Part shown: piece by piece, positions 33,056 through 45,850 of the stretch
Numbering within the stretch: the stretch's first letter is position 1
Layout of the letters: each line of letters starts with the position of its first letter
From: Todiramphus chloris collaris
Lineage: Eukaryota; Chordata; Aves; Coraciiformes; Alcedinidae
DNA length: 64,000 nt
Assembly: GCA_025345505.1 (NCBI GenBank)
Contig: JANVCC010010406.1
Span: 15,837,260 to 15,901,259, forward strand
Direction of reading: 5' to 3'
Made by a program: the position numbers and the translations under genes
The notes under the pieces: model-generated
Database searches by the model: none
Told to the model about the DNA's origin: nothing
Seen by the model: the letters and a program-made list of their open reading frames with translations, nothing else

Positions 33056-36000
33056 GGTGAATAGTGAGATATCTTATCATTACTCTGAAATTCTCTTTAC
33101 AAGTGAGCTCTTAACTTTGCCTCACTTCTTCCCCACTTAGAAAACAGTTTCAGAAAATCACATAGAAATATTCATTGCATTCCACAAATAATGCAATAAA
33201 GCAAAATAATGAATTTATTTAAATCTAGATTTATTTCATCTGCCAATTTGCAAGGATTTCTTTCTTACATTATCTTATTAGTTTGTATTCAGTTTAAAAT
33301 ACTGAAAAAGACCTCAAGGATGGAAGTGCTATTTGCAGTCTCACATATTTAAAATGTAGAGATTGACTACAAACAAATGAGTAAAGTCAGACAGAAGACC
33401 TATGTACTAAGACTACAGCAGAATAGAATAATCAATTCCTTGCCTTTTTTTTTGTTTAAACTAACATTAATAACTATACTTATTATGTCTACAGGAGGCC
33501 ATGAAATAAACGCTTATAAAGACATAGAATATCTAAAACATTTTGAATGTAGTATTTTTGTTTTCTGAGCCACCTCTAGAGTATGTGTTCCAGTAGTCTC
33601 TCACAAGTTAATTCTTCACTTAAATATGAGGTTCCATCTAGCATGTGTGGCACCGCAGGAGGGTCATGTTATACAACCAGTGAGAATCAGGTTCTCAGAC
33701 TGCATGCTCTGTTGAAAAATCCACATCCTATCACAAACTGTCAGCTGATCACTCACAATTAATATCAACATAGATAATGTAAATTCCCTAGGTACAATTC
33801 TAATGATGGATTACAATTCTATTAGAAAAACATACATAGTATGGGATCTCAACTACACAAAGGCAAAAACAAGCAGAGAAATGTAGCATAAATGCATATA
33901 AATAAATGTAAGAGAACTCTTTTAGGATAGCAAGCAGCATGTTAATTTTGGTTTTCTTTACAGCAGATTCTGTCTCATACAAAATGGAATTTAGTATATC
34001 TTAAATAGATATAAAGATATATATAAAATCAGATATAGACAGTGTCTTGGACAAGTTATTTGTGTTAAATGAAAAATGAAGAAGGAAATATTACTAACAA
34101 TATTGGAACCTCTATATCATTTTGAAAGAATCATGTCTAAATTGGTTTGACTGTGTGTAAATCGCTTACCACAAGGGGGTAAGTGCCAGAAATCCTTAGC
34201 CATGCAAAGTCTCAATATGAAATCATATAAATTGTACTGCAGGACAGAGAAATAAGTCCTGTCTAAGCCTGAGAATTCTGTTATGGAGTATCTTTGCCAC
34301 AGGAAATGCAGAGGAAGAGGTACTACCCAACAGAATAAATTGAAACTGATAAGGCCTGCTATATGCTTGGGAGAATAAAACCATGCAAAACTGATAACCA
34401 AGAGTTAGCCTGGTACCAAAAGCTTCAAAATAAGGAAGTTGCCTATTACAATAAGGATAAAGTTACGTAGTTAGGAAATGGGAAATTTCTAAAGAGAAAA
34501 AAAAAAAAAAAAAATTCCAAAACAGATGGGAAAAGAAATATTCAACATTTTACCAAACAGTTTATCAAAGAGTGTAAGAAGGAGTAGGATTGAGATTAAA
34601 CCTTACTAAGTCCATAGACAGACAGGCACTCAGTGACCTTCAGTCATCACTTCAGTGACCTTTGATTATTCTATTATAGAATGACAGCTTGGCTAAGAAT
34701 ACAAACACGTTTGTATTTGTTTTAGAGAACACTTAGCTGTATAATTGTCGTGTAATCTTCATCAGTTTGTTATTATTTTTTAATTTCTGATACGCAATTA
34801 ATTCTTTGAGAAGAAAAGTTCTTCAAAATTACCTGTTCCACATACTCCTAAACAAGGCACATAGCTAGAAATACAATCACAAGGATTTTGAATTTGGTAG
34901 CTGTTTTCTTTTCAGATACTGTTAACAGTTACTGAATGAATCATAATTGTTCTCATGCCCTGGCCTCTAAGAGATAAGGAAACTATTGCAATGATATCTC
35001 TTTAATAGAGAAAAGTTTGGTAAAAAATATGATGTATAAATATGATGACCATGTTGTCAAATCTCATTATCTATATATAATCATATACAGATAAAATCTG
35101 CTGAAAAATGACACACATAGACAGATATTTGAGATTCATTCACTTTTTTTTTTGCATTGGACACATTTACCAGAAAATATTAGCTTTTAAAAGTTAAAAG
35201 GAATATTTGAGGTGATAACCTTCCTTAAGGAAGTCTAATTTAATAAAAAATTGCCAAATGCAAGAAAAGGAAAAACTGACAATGTTTAATGAACTCATCA
35301 TAAGACTTGCAAGCAAGATTGTAATCCCAGATCCTAAACTAGTTATTTTTGTATTGTGGACTGGCCCAGCATAACCTAATGAATTCTGTATTAAAATTTG
35401 GTCATTCTGTTTCCTGGATTAAGTCATGTATTAATTTGCCACTTTTAAAAAAAGTAGTTATCACAATGTTTTCAGAGAACATTACTGTTGTCAGAATACT
35501 TCCTGAAATTCTTCTGTTAATCACATCATACTTTATTTTAGGTCGTTATATTTAACTATTTGTGGACTTTTCAAGATAATTGCAATGATAGGTAAATGTA
35601 CTCAGATTGTGAAAACAATCACAATTAAAAATCCCCAAGTCCTTTGAAACTAAAAAGATTAGAGGAAAAAAAAAGTCACTAGAGACAAAAGAAGGAAAGA
35701 GAAAGCAAGAAAGAAAATCAATCAAACAAAAAAGATGAGGTAGGGAAGTCATTCAAACACACATAAACCATTATGATCTATAAAGTAGTGCAATGTTTTT
35801 TCTTTCTTTAATTTTTCTGTTCCTCCCATAGCCATCATGCAGTTAACACAAATCTTTATTTTTTCAAGAACATTGGAAGTTGTCTTCATTTAGTCTGTTC
35901 ATATACTTATTTCATTCTCAGTTTACATATGTATGTTTTTCACTATTTCCCGTAATGTCAGAGTTATAAAAGTCTTTTAACTGAAATCCTATATATAAGA

Positions 36001-39000
36001 GTTCTCTCATTAAGGTAGACACTCACAAACATATTGTTGATGAAAAGGAAGTTAGGAGAAAGGAGGTGTGTGATGCAGGAGCAGAAGGTTGCTATCTAGC
36101 TCTACTTTACAAAGGCATGTAAAAATCAGTATTGAAAATGTCTTTCATTCTCATAGTTCAAACATTAGAGTTAGGATAAACAATGCTGCTGGAAGGGCCA
36201 ATAGATGTTACGTTAGTCATTTCTTCATTGATAAGTCCTATCAGATCATGGAAGAAGTAACTCTCTTGAACTGGGCTTTTGAAGGAAGTTCAACAGGTTT
36301 TTGTTCTCTGTCTAGCATTCGTTTAAAAAAAAAAAAAAAATAAATCTTTTTTTTGTTAAAACAAACAAAAAAATCCATAAAGAATGCACTGTAACCATGA
36401 GAATTAGAGGTTCTGTGTGTGTTCCTATGGGATTTAGGACTAGAAGTTTGAGAAGTTTCAAGTTAAAATTAATATCCCACTTTACATTTTGTTGGATCAG
36501 AGACTACTTCACCTAGTATCATATATTACATAGGGAAAGCAAGGGTGAGACCCAATGTACATTTGAGATCACAATCCAAAATATGGGAAATTTTGCTTAA
36601 GAACATTAATTCTAAAGCCTCTCTGAATATGAGAGGAAATGGCAAAAGATCTTTTCATGTGTACTTTTTCCATAAAATTTTAGGTTATTCCAAAATAAAT
36701 GCAGGATGAGTAAAAATTACTTCCACTGTGGAACAATTTTGATTTAAAGGATCAAAATTAGCATTGTACAATACCACCTAACTGTCTAAGAGAGAAGAGG
36801 AATTATCTTGTTAGAAAAGTAGACTTAGATATATTATAACTTATTAAATTATTTTCAAGTTATTAAATTCAGAGACAAAACAAGTAGGATCAAAATACAT
36901 TGCTAGTATCTGTATTTTACTTCAGAAAGGACATTGAATGGGATAATAAAGAGTGACAAGAACGTTTCAATTTTCAAGTTAGTCAGAAACTGGATAATGT
37001 AATTTCTGGTAATATGTGTAACTCTTCTATCCCCATGCTAAGCCTATAGTTCCCTACTGACTCAGAGGTAGGAGCAGTTACTGCTAAACTACTAATATCA
37101 TTCTCTGTGGCACTTTATGTCCCTTGGAGGCCACCAAATCAAATAATCAGTCTGAAGCTGTTTAGCTTCTTAGATTTAACAAGATCAGAACCCAAGGTAC
37201 TATGACTGCAGGCCATTAGAGAAGCTAATATAACACATGCTAGTAACTTCGAGTTAATTTTGTACCTGTCATGAGATTTCACCAAAAGTATTATAAGTAT
37301 TACTGCAAATTGCTGTACAATGGCTGATGGTTTAAAAAAAAAAAAAAAAAAAAAAATGTTGTGATTCACTGCAGAACCTCTGCTGGTATGAAATAAAGCA
37401 GTATCACCATTGTATATTTACAGAAATAAAAAGATGAAAGAGAAAGTAAAACCATTCCTTTCCTTCTGGACATCTGGTCAAGATATCCATGAAAATGTGT
37501 ATGTGTAAGAACCTTAATCAGAACACACAAATACAGTTTTTGATGAACGAATATATTAGGCACCTGAACAGCAAAAGTATGTGAGTTATGCAGCACATCA
37601 TCCTACATTAGCTAATTAAATAAATATTCTCTGGGTCACTAATTTCTTGATGGAGAGACTTCAGACAGGCATGGAATCTAAATGTAGTATTTTCTTTTGG
37701 TAATAAAGACTTAATTACCCACAGTTAAGAAAAAGTGTGGACAACTTATAAGACATTAAATGAAAAATGGTGACAGTGGACACAAAGTTATAAACACAAA
37801 AACTATTTGGATTCATTTACCTTTAAAATTCATAATTCAGTTATGTGTACATTAATTATTTATTAATATATGTGAAGTTGCCTGTTCTTGTATGTAATTA
37901 TTTACCTTTCAGTTAAAATTAATTCCAAAGAATTAACTATCAACATACTACTTTTCTGGCATTTCAGGATTGCATGGTATTATATTTCCTTTGTTCATTA
38001 GGTAGAAAAATTACTTCTATAAAGTCTGTAAAATTTTACTCTTCACAGAAGTTTAAATTTATTTCATTTAACTATGTAGGATTACAACTTCTGTTTCTGT
38101 TCCTTAATATATATTTTCTATTATGTGTCAAAGTTCTTAAAAATATATTGGATTATGATTACTCTGTCAAAAAGAGGCTGGTAATAGTTTTTTAGACACT
38201 CAAAATGCAGATGGGAATAATAATCTCTCTGAAGACCTTGCTTTCCAAACACACAGAAAAGAAGAACTGAAAACCATGCACAAACCTGGCAGAGTAAAAA
38301 AAGGATTGGTCTACCCAAACTATACACAATGACTTCCAAATCTTTGTTTTATGCAGTGGTTCTATAGATAAGAGGGTTGACTTCACAGAGAATGCGTTCG
38401 CAGAGAAAATTAACAAGAGAATGACAAAGCTGGGCTGAGCAAGTCAGAGTTAAAAAAGAACTATGAAATTACATGAAAGATTTTAATTTTTTTTAATAAA
38501 ATCTATAAATACAAGAGAAGCAAGAAAAAAAGTGTACCAAACTGTCTTTTTCTCACAATCAAGAGAATATAAGGGAGAGAAAAAATTAAAACGTTAATAA
38601 AGGATGTCTGGCCTGAAAAAAGGGTAGAATCGATAGAGAAAAAGAACAAGAGAATTAACTAGTGAATAGACTAAAGGTGGAACTAACAATAAAAAGATGA
38701 CAAGAAAAAACAATAGTGAGAAAGACATTAATGAGAATCAGAGAAAACTACTGTGGACTAATACATCAAATAGAATTTGGAATAACAAGATCGAAGGGGC
38801 CAAATTAGAGATTGTAACTGGAGGAGAAAGATGGATGATAAATGAAGGAATTTGTAACAAAACCTGATAGGACAGAAATGTATAATTTAAAGACAAAATA
38901 AGAAGCATGCCTGGTTTTATATTATCTGATCATGGCCTCATTATAATTAATTTAGAACAAGTGATTATTGCGAGGCAGATGGCCCAGTATTGGACATGAT

Positions 39001-40539
39001 CATGTGGAGGACTTAACATGATGACTCACTGACCCAGATGACGCTAATTGAATTTATGAAACCATATCACTGCAAGTTTCTGGTTTGGGGGATTTTATAT
39101 TTTTTTTTTTACAATGGTATAGTTACTCAGATGTCCTGTTAGATAAATGTTCCAGCAATGGACATTCTTGAAATCACCCAATAAAATAGATAAACATACA
39201 TACACAATGCATGCTAGACACTGTACACTGTTTCAGTCTGTGGCTGAGTGTATAAGGGTCTGTAGTAAGCTGAAAACAAAAAGGTTATCCCTTGAACCAT
39301 TTTGTTATCTGTGTATTTGACCTTTTGTATGTTTTTATCTTGAAAGGAGATACTAGTCATTAGTCATTCAAGGATCACTCTGTTGTAATTATTTATCATA
39401 ATAACCACCCTGATGCAAAAGAGAGTCATCAACTAACTTTTGGTCCTATTTAAGATATTTGTGCTAATTACATCTTTCAGTGTACAGATTCACAGATACA
39501 GTAGTCTATCAGTGTAGATAAAAGTGCAATCATTAGAAGTTGCATTACATTAGCTAGGTAATTATGCTTTTGGTTTCTTGTTTAAACATATTCCATACTA
39601 AAACTGTTGTGAAACGTTTCAAACATATAAATTGGCATCAATTTTGAGACCATCTACAGAGATTAATTTTCCCCTGTCATTGATCTTCACATCTATTAGC
39701 TGTCAGGTGTGCTCAAATCTTGCAAATTTCATATTCAGGAAAAGAGTCAGACTGACAGCATAGGTATGTACATTAAAAGCAACACTTACAAGTGCCTGCA
39801 AAAAGCTTTTAAATCAAAACTCCTTAGCTCCATCCATCCATATCTTAAAAAAAATTTAATAAGGTAAAAGCTGTAGTAGATTTAATAGGCATTAATAAAT
39901 TCAGAAACAATGTCTTATTTTTAATGAAGTATCCAAAAATAGATCAAGAGTATATTAGAAATTCTACTCCATTACCAAAAATCAGCTGGTCAAAAGGAAC
40001 TCCATACAACATCCAAACTCTGATATGTGGCAAAGAACAGTGTTCGAGGATTGCTAATCTGGCTTCTGAAATAAACTGGCACTACTTAATGTCCAGAGAC
40101 AGCATTCTTATCCAAGAGAAGGTTATACTAACAGTCTTTCAGGACTATTGAAAACAGAAACATTTACACAGGCTTTCATGCTTAAATGCTGCATTCATGT
40201 CAGTTAACCAAAAGACTCCATAAACCATATACATGATAAAAGTCTTTTTAGATGTTTTTTTAACAAAAGGCTTTCATGCAAGGTGTCATTATATATTACA
40301 TAGCAACATTGGTCACTGCTTCCTAGTATCCTTGAAGAGAAATCATGGTTGAGATACATACAAAAAGTAAGTAAATAAATAGTGTAAATAAAATGAATCA
40401 AGAATTTTGTAAGCAAATTCAAACAAATCCAAAGTTTGGATGAGGTTCAAAAAGAATTTTTATCCTAGGATAATCAACATACATTTATTAAAAAAATATG
40501 AAAAAATAGAAATGTAATTTATAATGCTTTCTAAGCTCA
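33056..40539. other. AT-rich unique sequence, no gene recognised
   Basis: About 7.5 kb without an interspersed repeat that I can name. It holds A runs at 34497-34514, 36326-36341 and 37334-37356 (23 A), the last possibly the tail of an unrecognised retrocopy on the plus strand. Purine-rich sequence occurs near 38440-38720. The longest frame is 94 codons on the minus strand (34117-34401) and shows no domain. No promoter, CpG cluster or splice chain was seen. Confidence 0.55.
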
Positions 40540-41521
40540 AGAAGTGTGGGTTAGAAGAGGGGACTGTGAGATGAATTGAGATCTGGATAAACAATAATGC
40601 TCAGAGGGTCATGATCATCAGCGTACAGTCCAGTTGGAGACCTGTATCTAGTGGTGATCCCCAGGAGCTGGTACTGGATCCAGTCTTAGTCAACTTCTTC
40701 ATCAACCACCTGGATGAGGAGATAGAGTGTACCCTCAGGAAGTTTGCACCTGAAGGATGTGCTGCCATTCAACAAGATCTGGACAGACTGCAGAGCTGGG
40801 CAAAGGCAAACTTAATGAAGTTGAACAAGGACAAGTGTAGAGTTCTACACCTGGGGAGGAATAACCATGCACCAGTACATGTTAGGGGTTGACCTGAAGG
40901 AAAGCAGCTCCGTGGAGAAGGACCTTGGAGTCCTGGTGCCCTTGTGGACTGTAAGGACAATGGTATCCTGGGATGCATCAAGAAGAGTGTGTCCAGCAGT
41001 CAAGGGAGGTTCTCCTCACCCTCTATTCTGCCCTAGCGAGACCACACCTAGAGTATTGTGTCCAGTTCTGGTCTCCCCAGTTCAAGAGGGAGAGGAAAAT
41101 ACAAGAGTCCAACACAGGGCTACGAGGATTAAGGGACTGGAACATCTCTTTTATGAGAAAAGGCTGAGAGACCTTGTGCTGTTTAGCCTGGAGAAGAGAA
41201 GACTGAGATAGGATCTTATTAATGTTTACAAATATCTGAAGGTTGGGTGCCAAGTAGAAGGAGCCAGACTCTTTTCAGTGGTGCTCTCTGATAGGGTGAG
41301 GGGCAATGATCACATGAGGAACAACTTCTTTACTTTGAGAGTGATGGGAACCCTGGAAGTGGCTGCCCAGAGAGTTTCTGGAGTCTCCTTCTCTGGAGAC
41401 TTTCAAAACCCTCCTGGATCTCTTCCTGTGTGGCCTGCCCTAGGTGATCCCACTTTGGCAGAGGGGTTGCACTCGATTATTTCCAGAGGTCCCTTCCAGC
41501 TCCTACCCTTCTATGATTCTA
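40540..41521 (+). mobile_element. CR1 LINE, 5'-truncated sense copy
   Basis: It begins within the RT region (GTGTGGGTTAGAAG... region corresponding to the part between the KAFDxV and GVPQGS blocks) and ends at CCTTCTATGATTCTAGG, close to 41521, with only one and a half terminal repeats. It shares the group of the 15.0-kb and 51.6-kb copies (AAAACCCTCCTGGAT, GTGATCCCACTTTGGCAGAG). Small deletions and frameshifts break the coding sequence. Confidence 0.93.
40611..41211 (+). pseudogene. CR1 ORF2 RT C-terminal remnant
   Basis: Frame 40611-40892 reads [17 protein letters not shown] (for the [10 protein letters not shown] block), [18 protein letters not shown], and then jumps directly to [18 protein letters not shown] and [11 protein letters not shown]. 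The catalytic FADD motif and roughly ten residues after it are missing through a deletion at about 40748. A frameshift near 40870-40890 leads to VEKDLGVLV; other frames carry the later [19 protein letters not shown] (40973-41167) and YEKRLRDL blocks. The enzyme is inactivated by the loss of its catalytic core. Confidence 0.88.
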
Positions 41522-41632
41522 GGCTTACAATTTAAAGGATGATACCGTGCAAACTACAACCTGACACATACAGAACAGACATATTAAAACCAAATTCTGG
41601 ATCAATGTTTTGTTATTTCTTTGACAGGATGG

Positions 41633-41770
41633 CTCTTTCACTTTATTTTTAAGCTGTGAGGAAGGTTAATTTGCACACATGAAATTTCTGTGTTAAAACG
41701 CATGAGTGCACTACATGTGAAGCAAATACAATTTAAGAAGGAAGCATGCTATAACATAATTAATGGAATC
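41633..41770 (+). repeat. Diverged repeat, copy A (unnamed)
   Basis: This stretch matches 43645-43775 over its length at roughly 75-80 percent by eye. Shared words include TATTTTTAAG(C/T)TGTGAGGAA, TTAATTT, CATGAGT and ACATG/ACTAAATGAAG-type pieces in the same order. It lies 110 bases past the CR1 tail at 41521. It has no CR1 sequence in it. It could be an ancient local duplication or part of an undescribed interspersed repeat. Confidence 0.75.
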
Positions 41771-42789
41771 AATTGAAGAACAACTGAATTTCAGGATAGT
41801 AGTCTGTGTAAAATTCCCTTATGAAACAATTACCTTCTTTTTTTTTAGGATTAGCATATAGTTCTGGAATATGAGCAGCCACATGTATAATTAAGAAAGT
41901 ATTTATACAAACTGCAACTCCAGTCACACGTTGTATGCAAAGAAGGATCTCAAGTCTGACATTACAGCAACCATTACATGGTTGTGCCATTTAAATACAT
42001 GATGTGTTGCTTACATTTTTGTTCCTAAATAAAATATATGAAAGTGAGACTATCATTTGCTTGTTTGTCATGATGATTGCCACATAGAAAATAAAAACTG
42101 ATGTTTCAACTCTGATAAATATTTAACTGCTATTTAGGGCAACTTCAATAGAAGAAACAGAACAAGCCATAGAAGAACGGTGTGTAGTGTGTAAGGTACT
42201 CATCAGGAATGCCGGAGACTAAGGCTACCATGGTTTCAAAGAACAAAAATAAAATGCAAATATACTTAAACTAGTGGGCCACTGGCAATTCTGAGGCAGA
42301 CCTTTCAAATCTTTCAAGGTTGAAGCTGTGCTGCTTTTTATTTTCTCAGATTTTGACTAAAATATCACCTCTAAGATTGTATTAGTTTTCCAAATTTTCT
42401 TTTAAAATTACAAGTAATTTCTGTATAAGGAAAATCGTGGTTTTCTTCTCTGTTAGGAATCTTCCATGCCTTAGGAATTCATGATCGCAAGAACTACTAC
42501 TGAAAGTAGTACTACTGTACAATGTACAGTTTTGTACATTGAAAATGTGAGAGGAGGTTATTGGGAGAGCAATGTAAAAAAAAAAAAAAAAAAAGCAAAA
42601 GCAGAAAAAAGGAAATACCAGTGAGTTGGAGGAAAGGGGCAAATGTTTAAGTAGTTCCTGCTTAACAATATCTAAGGCCTGGATTCATCCCACCTGACTT
42701 CAGGTGATTAAGATTGTACAGAAGATACACAAAGCAAATCTGGACCACAATTAAGAGGAAAACTCAGAGTTTCAAAAATACCATTTCTA
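41771..42789. other. AT-rich unique sequence, no gene recognised
   Basis: About 1 kb between a diverged repeat and the next CR1. It includes a cluster of short palindromes (42493-42541) and an A run at 42577-42594. No coding exon was seen. Confidence 0.6.
42493..42541. repeat. Cluster of short palindromes
   Basis: AGTAGTACTACT at 42505-42516 is a perfect 12-base palindrome, and CAATGTAC / GTACATTG (42520-42527 and 42534-42541) form an 8-bp stem around a six-base loop. The hairpins are small and AT-rich, and no terminator or RNA gene is implied. Confidence 0.7.
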
Positions 42790-43586
42790 GCATGGGGCCG
42801 AGGCCAGTTGTAGCAGATTCAACAAGGCCAAATGCTGGGTCCTCCACTTGGGTCACAACAACCCCATGTACAGGCTTCAGGAAGTGCCTCTGGAAAGCTG
42901 GCTGGTGGAAAAGGACATGGAGGTGTTGGTCAGCAGCCTCCTGAACATGAGCCAGCAGTGTGCCCACGTGTCCAGGAAGGTGAATAGCATCCTGTCTTCT
43001 AACAGGAATAGTGTGGCCAGCAGGACTAAGGAAGTGATGGTTTCCCTGTGCTACACTGGTGAGGCCACACCTCAAATGCTGGGTTGAGTTTTAGGGCCTC
43101 TCAGTACATAAAAGACATTGAGCTGCTGTCCAAACAAAGGCCATGAAGCTGGTGAGAGCTCCAGAGAACAAGTCTTACCAGGAGCGGCTGAGGGAACTGG
43201 GGTTGTTTAGTCTGGAGAAAAGGAGGCTCAGCGAAGACCTTACCACTCTCTACAACTTCCTGAAAGGAGGTTGTAATGAGATGAGGGTTGGTCTCTTCTC
43301 CCAGGTAGAAAGTGATAAGACAAGAGGAAATTGACATCAGCTTGTGCCAGGAAAGGTTTGGATTGGGTATTAGGAAAAGTTTCATTACAGAAAATGTTGT
43401 GAAGCACTGGAGCAGGCTTCCCAGGGGAGTGGTGGAGTCATCCCTGAAGGTATTTAAAGATGTGTACATGTGGTGCTGAGGGACAATATTTAGTGGTGGA
43501 CTTAGCAGTGCAGGGTTAACTGTTGGACTCAATTATCTCTTCTTTTGAGGTCTCTTCCAATCAAAATGATTCTATGATTCTATAAC
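42790..43586 (+). mobile_element. CR1 LINE, 5'-truncated sense copy
   Basis: The copy begins in the middle of the RT C-terminal region with 'GCAGATTCAACAAGGCCAAA' and ends with ATGATTCTATGATTCTATAA. In between stand 'CTCCACTTGGGTCACAACAA', 'AACATGAGCCAGCAGTGTGC', 'CTCAGCGAAGACCTTACCAC' and 'TTGGACTCAATTATCT'. Two frames carry the RT C-terminal blocks: 42848-43087 (VEKDMEVLV, MSQQCAHVSRKVN) and 43143-43334 ([20 protein letters not shown]), joined through a frameshift. It is closest in group to the 31-kb copy. Confidence 0.93.
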
Positions 43587-43644
43587 CATAATAGCTTGTG
43601 TACAAAACGAAGCTGTGCATTGTAAAGTAAAAAGCATTAGAGCC

Positions 43645-43775
43645 CTCTTTCACATTATTTTTAAGTTGTGAGGAAAATTAATTTTTGACATGGAATCTGT
43701 TGTGTAAAAAAACATGAGTATACTAAATGAAGAAAACAGGATTTGATTTTATGCAATAGCTTTCACAATTAAGGT
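43645..43775 (+). repeat. Diverged repeat, copy B (unnamed)
   Basis: Counterpart of 41633-41770 in the same orientation, about 2.0 kb downstream, starting 58 bases past the CR1 tail at 43586. Because the two CR1 copies next to A and B belong to different groups, a simple duplication of CR1 plus flank does not explain the pair. Confidence 0.75.
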
Positions 43776-44540
43776 ATTCTACATAATAAAAAGGTAAGCA
43801 GCTATCTACCAACTATATAGAAAGAGCTATTATAGATTTGTTCTAAATTCTTAAACTAGCATAGTTTATATTGGTGGTGGGTTTTTTCCTGTCAAAGAGA
43901 GTATTATATATCACCACACATACCATTAACAAAAATTGCTATATTTACTCTTCCTTTGGAAAGTTACAATTCAGTCCTTTGATGAAGGATAAGACTTTGT
44001 CATACAGTCTTATAAGATTAAGCTTGAATTTGAGTTTATAATGTAATGGCAAATTTCAATTGGTAGGTTGGCAGTACAGAAGAAAAGGTCAATCTTTACT
44101 GTACCTTGATTGAAAGACTGTCTTCCTATAACCGGTAATAAGTTGATGTTCTTATTGGGTATGATAATTATTTTGTTTTAACATTTCTACCAAAAATATG
44201 CAATTAATTTTGAATTATTGTGAAAAAGTCATACCGTTTCCCTACAGAAGTCTGGAGAAATAACTTTTTTTATGCAGCTATACTGTTACCTAAAAGTCAT
44301 AAAATTACTTTTCAATTAATATTCCTTTCTTTTTGGTTCTGGAATGACATTTGGTCTTATTCAAAGGGCATTTCCTGACAGGGAATTTAACAGAACACCT
44401 CTTATGTTCCTTCATATTACTTGCAGGACACAAAGAATCATAAGAACAGGATAGAAAGCAAATTTACTATAAATTACATATTAATGGGACATACATTTAA
44501 GGTATTGCTTTAGGAGTCCTACTGTTGACTGTAAGCCTTT
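43776..44540. other. AT-rich unique sequence, no gene recognised
   Basis: About 760 bases with no recognised exon, repeat or regulatory block. Confidence 0.6.
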
Positions 44541-44777
44541 GATTCATAGAATAGTATGGGTTGGAAGGGACCTTAAAGATCATCTAGCTCCAACCACCTT
44601 ATCATTTGCAGGGACAATTCCCAATAGATCAGGTTTCTCAAATCCCCATTCAATCTGTCTTTGGATGCTTCCAGGGAAGTGGGGCATCCATATCTTCTCT
44701 TGGCAGCCTGTTCCAGTGTCTCAACACCCACACATTAAGTAATTTCTTCCTAACACCTAAACCAAATCTCTCCTTTT

Positions 44778-45850
44778 TCAAATCAAAACTCTTACCCCAC
44801 GTCCTTTCACTACATTCTTTGATAAAGAGGAGACCCCCTTAAAGTACTTGAAAGCTACTATAAGGTGTCCCCAGAGCCTTCTCTTCTCCAACAACCCCAA
44901 CTCTTTCAGCCTGTCCTCACAGGAGACGTGTTCCAGCCCTCTGATAACGTTTGTGACCCTCCTCTGGACTTGTTCCAACAGGTCCGTATCTTTCTCACAC
45001 TGGTGTCCACAGAGCTGAACACGGTACCCCAGGTGGGGTCTCATGAGAGTGGAGTAAATGAGAAGTACTCCCCTCAACCTGCTAACCACACTTGCCTTCA
45101 CGAAGCCCAGGATATAACTGGCTTTCTGGGATCAGTGCACAGCTGGCTTATACTCAGATTTTCATTCACCAGTACCTCCAAGTCCTTCCCTTCAGGGCTG
45201 TTTCCAATACATTCATCACCCAGCCTGTATTTGTGCTTGAGATTGCCACAACCCATGTGCAGGACCTTGAACTTGGCGTTGTTGAACTTCATGAGGTCTG
45301 CATGGGCCCACAACTCAAGCCTTGTATGGTCCCCCAGGATGGCATTCCTTCCTTCCAGCATGTTAACCATAACACACAGCTTGGTTTCACTGACAGACTT
45401 ATTAAGGGTGCACTCAATCCCACTGTCCATGTCACTTGCAAAGATGTTAAACAACTCTGGTCTCAGTACTGACCCCCAAGGAATACCACTCATTACTATT
45501 CTCTGTTTGGACATTGAACCATTGACTTCAATTCTTTGAGATCACCCAGCCAATTCCTGAGTGGTTCATCTGTCAAATCGATGTAAAGACAAGGATGTCA
45601 TGCAGGCCTGTGTTAATGCTTTTCACAAGTCCAGGTAGATGACATCAGTTGCTCTTCTCTTATCCACCAAAACTGTAACTGTATCATAGAAGGCCACCAA
45701 GTCTGTCAGGGATAATTTGCCCTTAGTGAAGCCATGTTGGCTGTCACTAATCACTTCATTATTTTCCATTTGTTCTAGAACAGTTTCTAGGAGGATCTGC
45801 TCCATGGTCTTGCTGGACACAGAGATGAGACTGGCTGACCTGTAATTCAC
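44778..45850 (-). pseudogene. CR1 ORF2 reverse transcriptase remnant
   Basis: On the minus strand, 45850-45623 carries [37 protein letters not shown] and [13 protein letters not shown]. The KAFDTVPH block after it has decayed (45620-45541). Frame 45514-45098 holds SGIPWGSVLRPELFNIF and the later WAHADLMKFNNAKFKVLHMG and GKDLEVLVNENL; where FADDTKL should stand it reads SETKL, so the catalytic aspartates are gone. Frame 45101-44778 gives the C-terminal blocks MRPHLGYRVQL, LLEQVQRRVTNVIRGLEH and [10 protein letters not shown]. The fragments keep their order but lie in different frames, so no enzyme is made. Confidence 0.92.

Noticed and set aside
37334-37356. 23-base A run considered as the tail of a processed pseudogene
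   Set aside because: The upstream sequence has no recognisable coding or RNA-gene similarity and no target duplication was seen. Possible but unsupported.
44865-45539. Longest open frame in the window (224 codons, plus strand)
   Set aside because: It is the antisense shadow of the CR1 RT remnant on the minus strand; the overlapping minus-strand frames carry real RT motifs and the plus-strand product does not match any domain I know.
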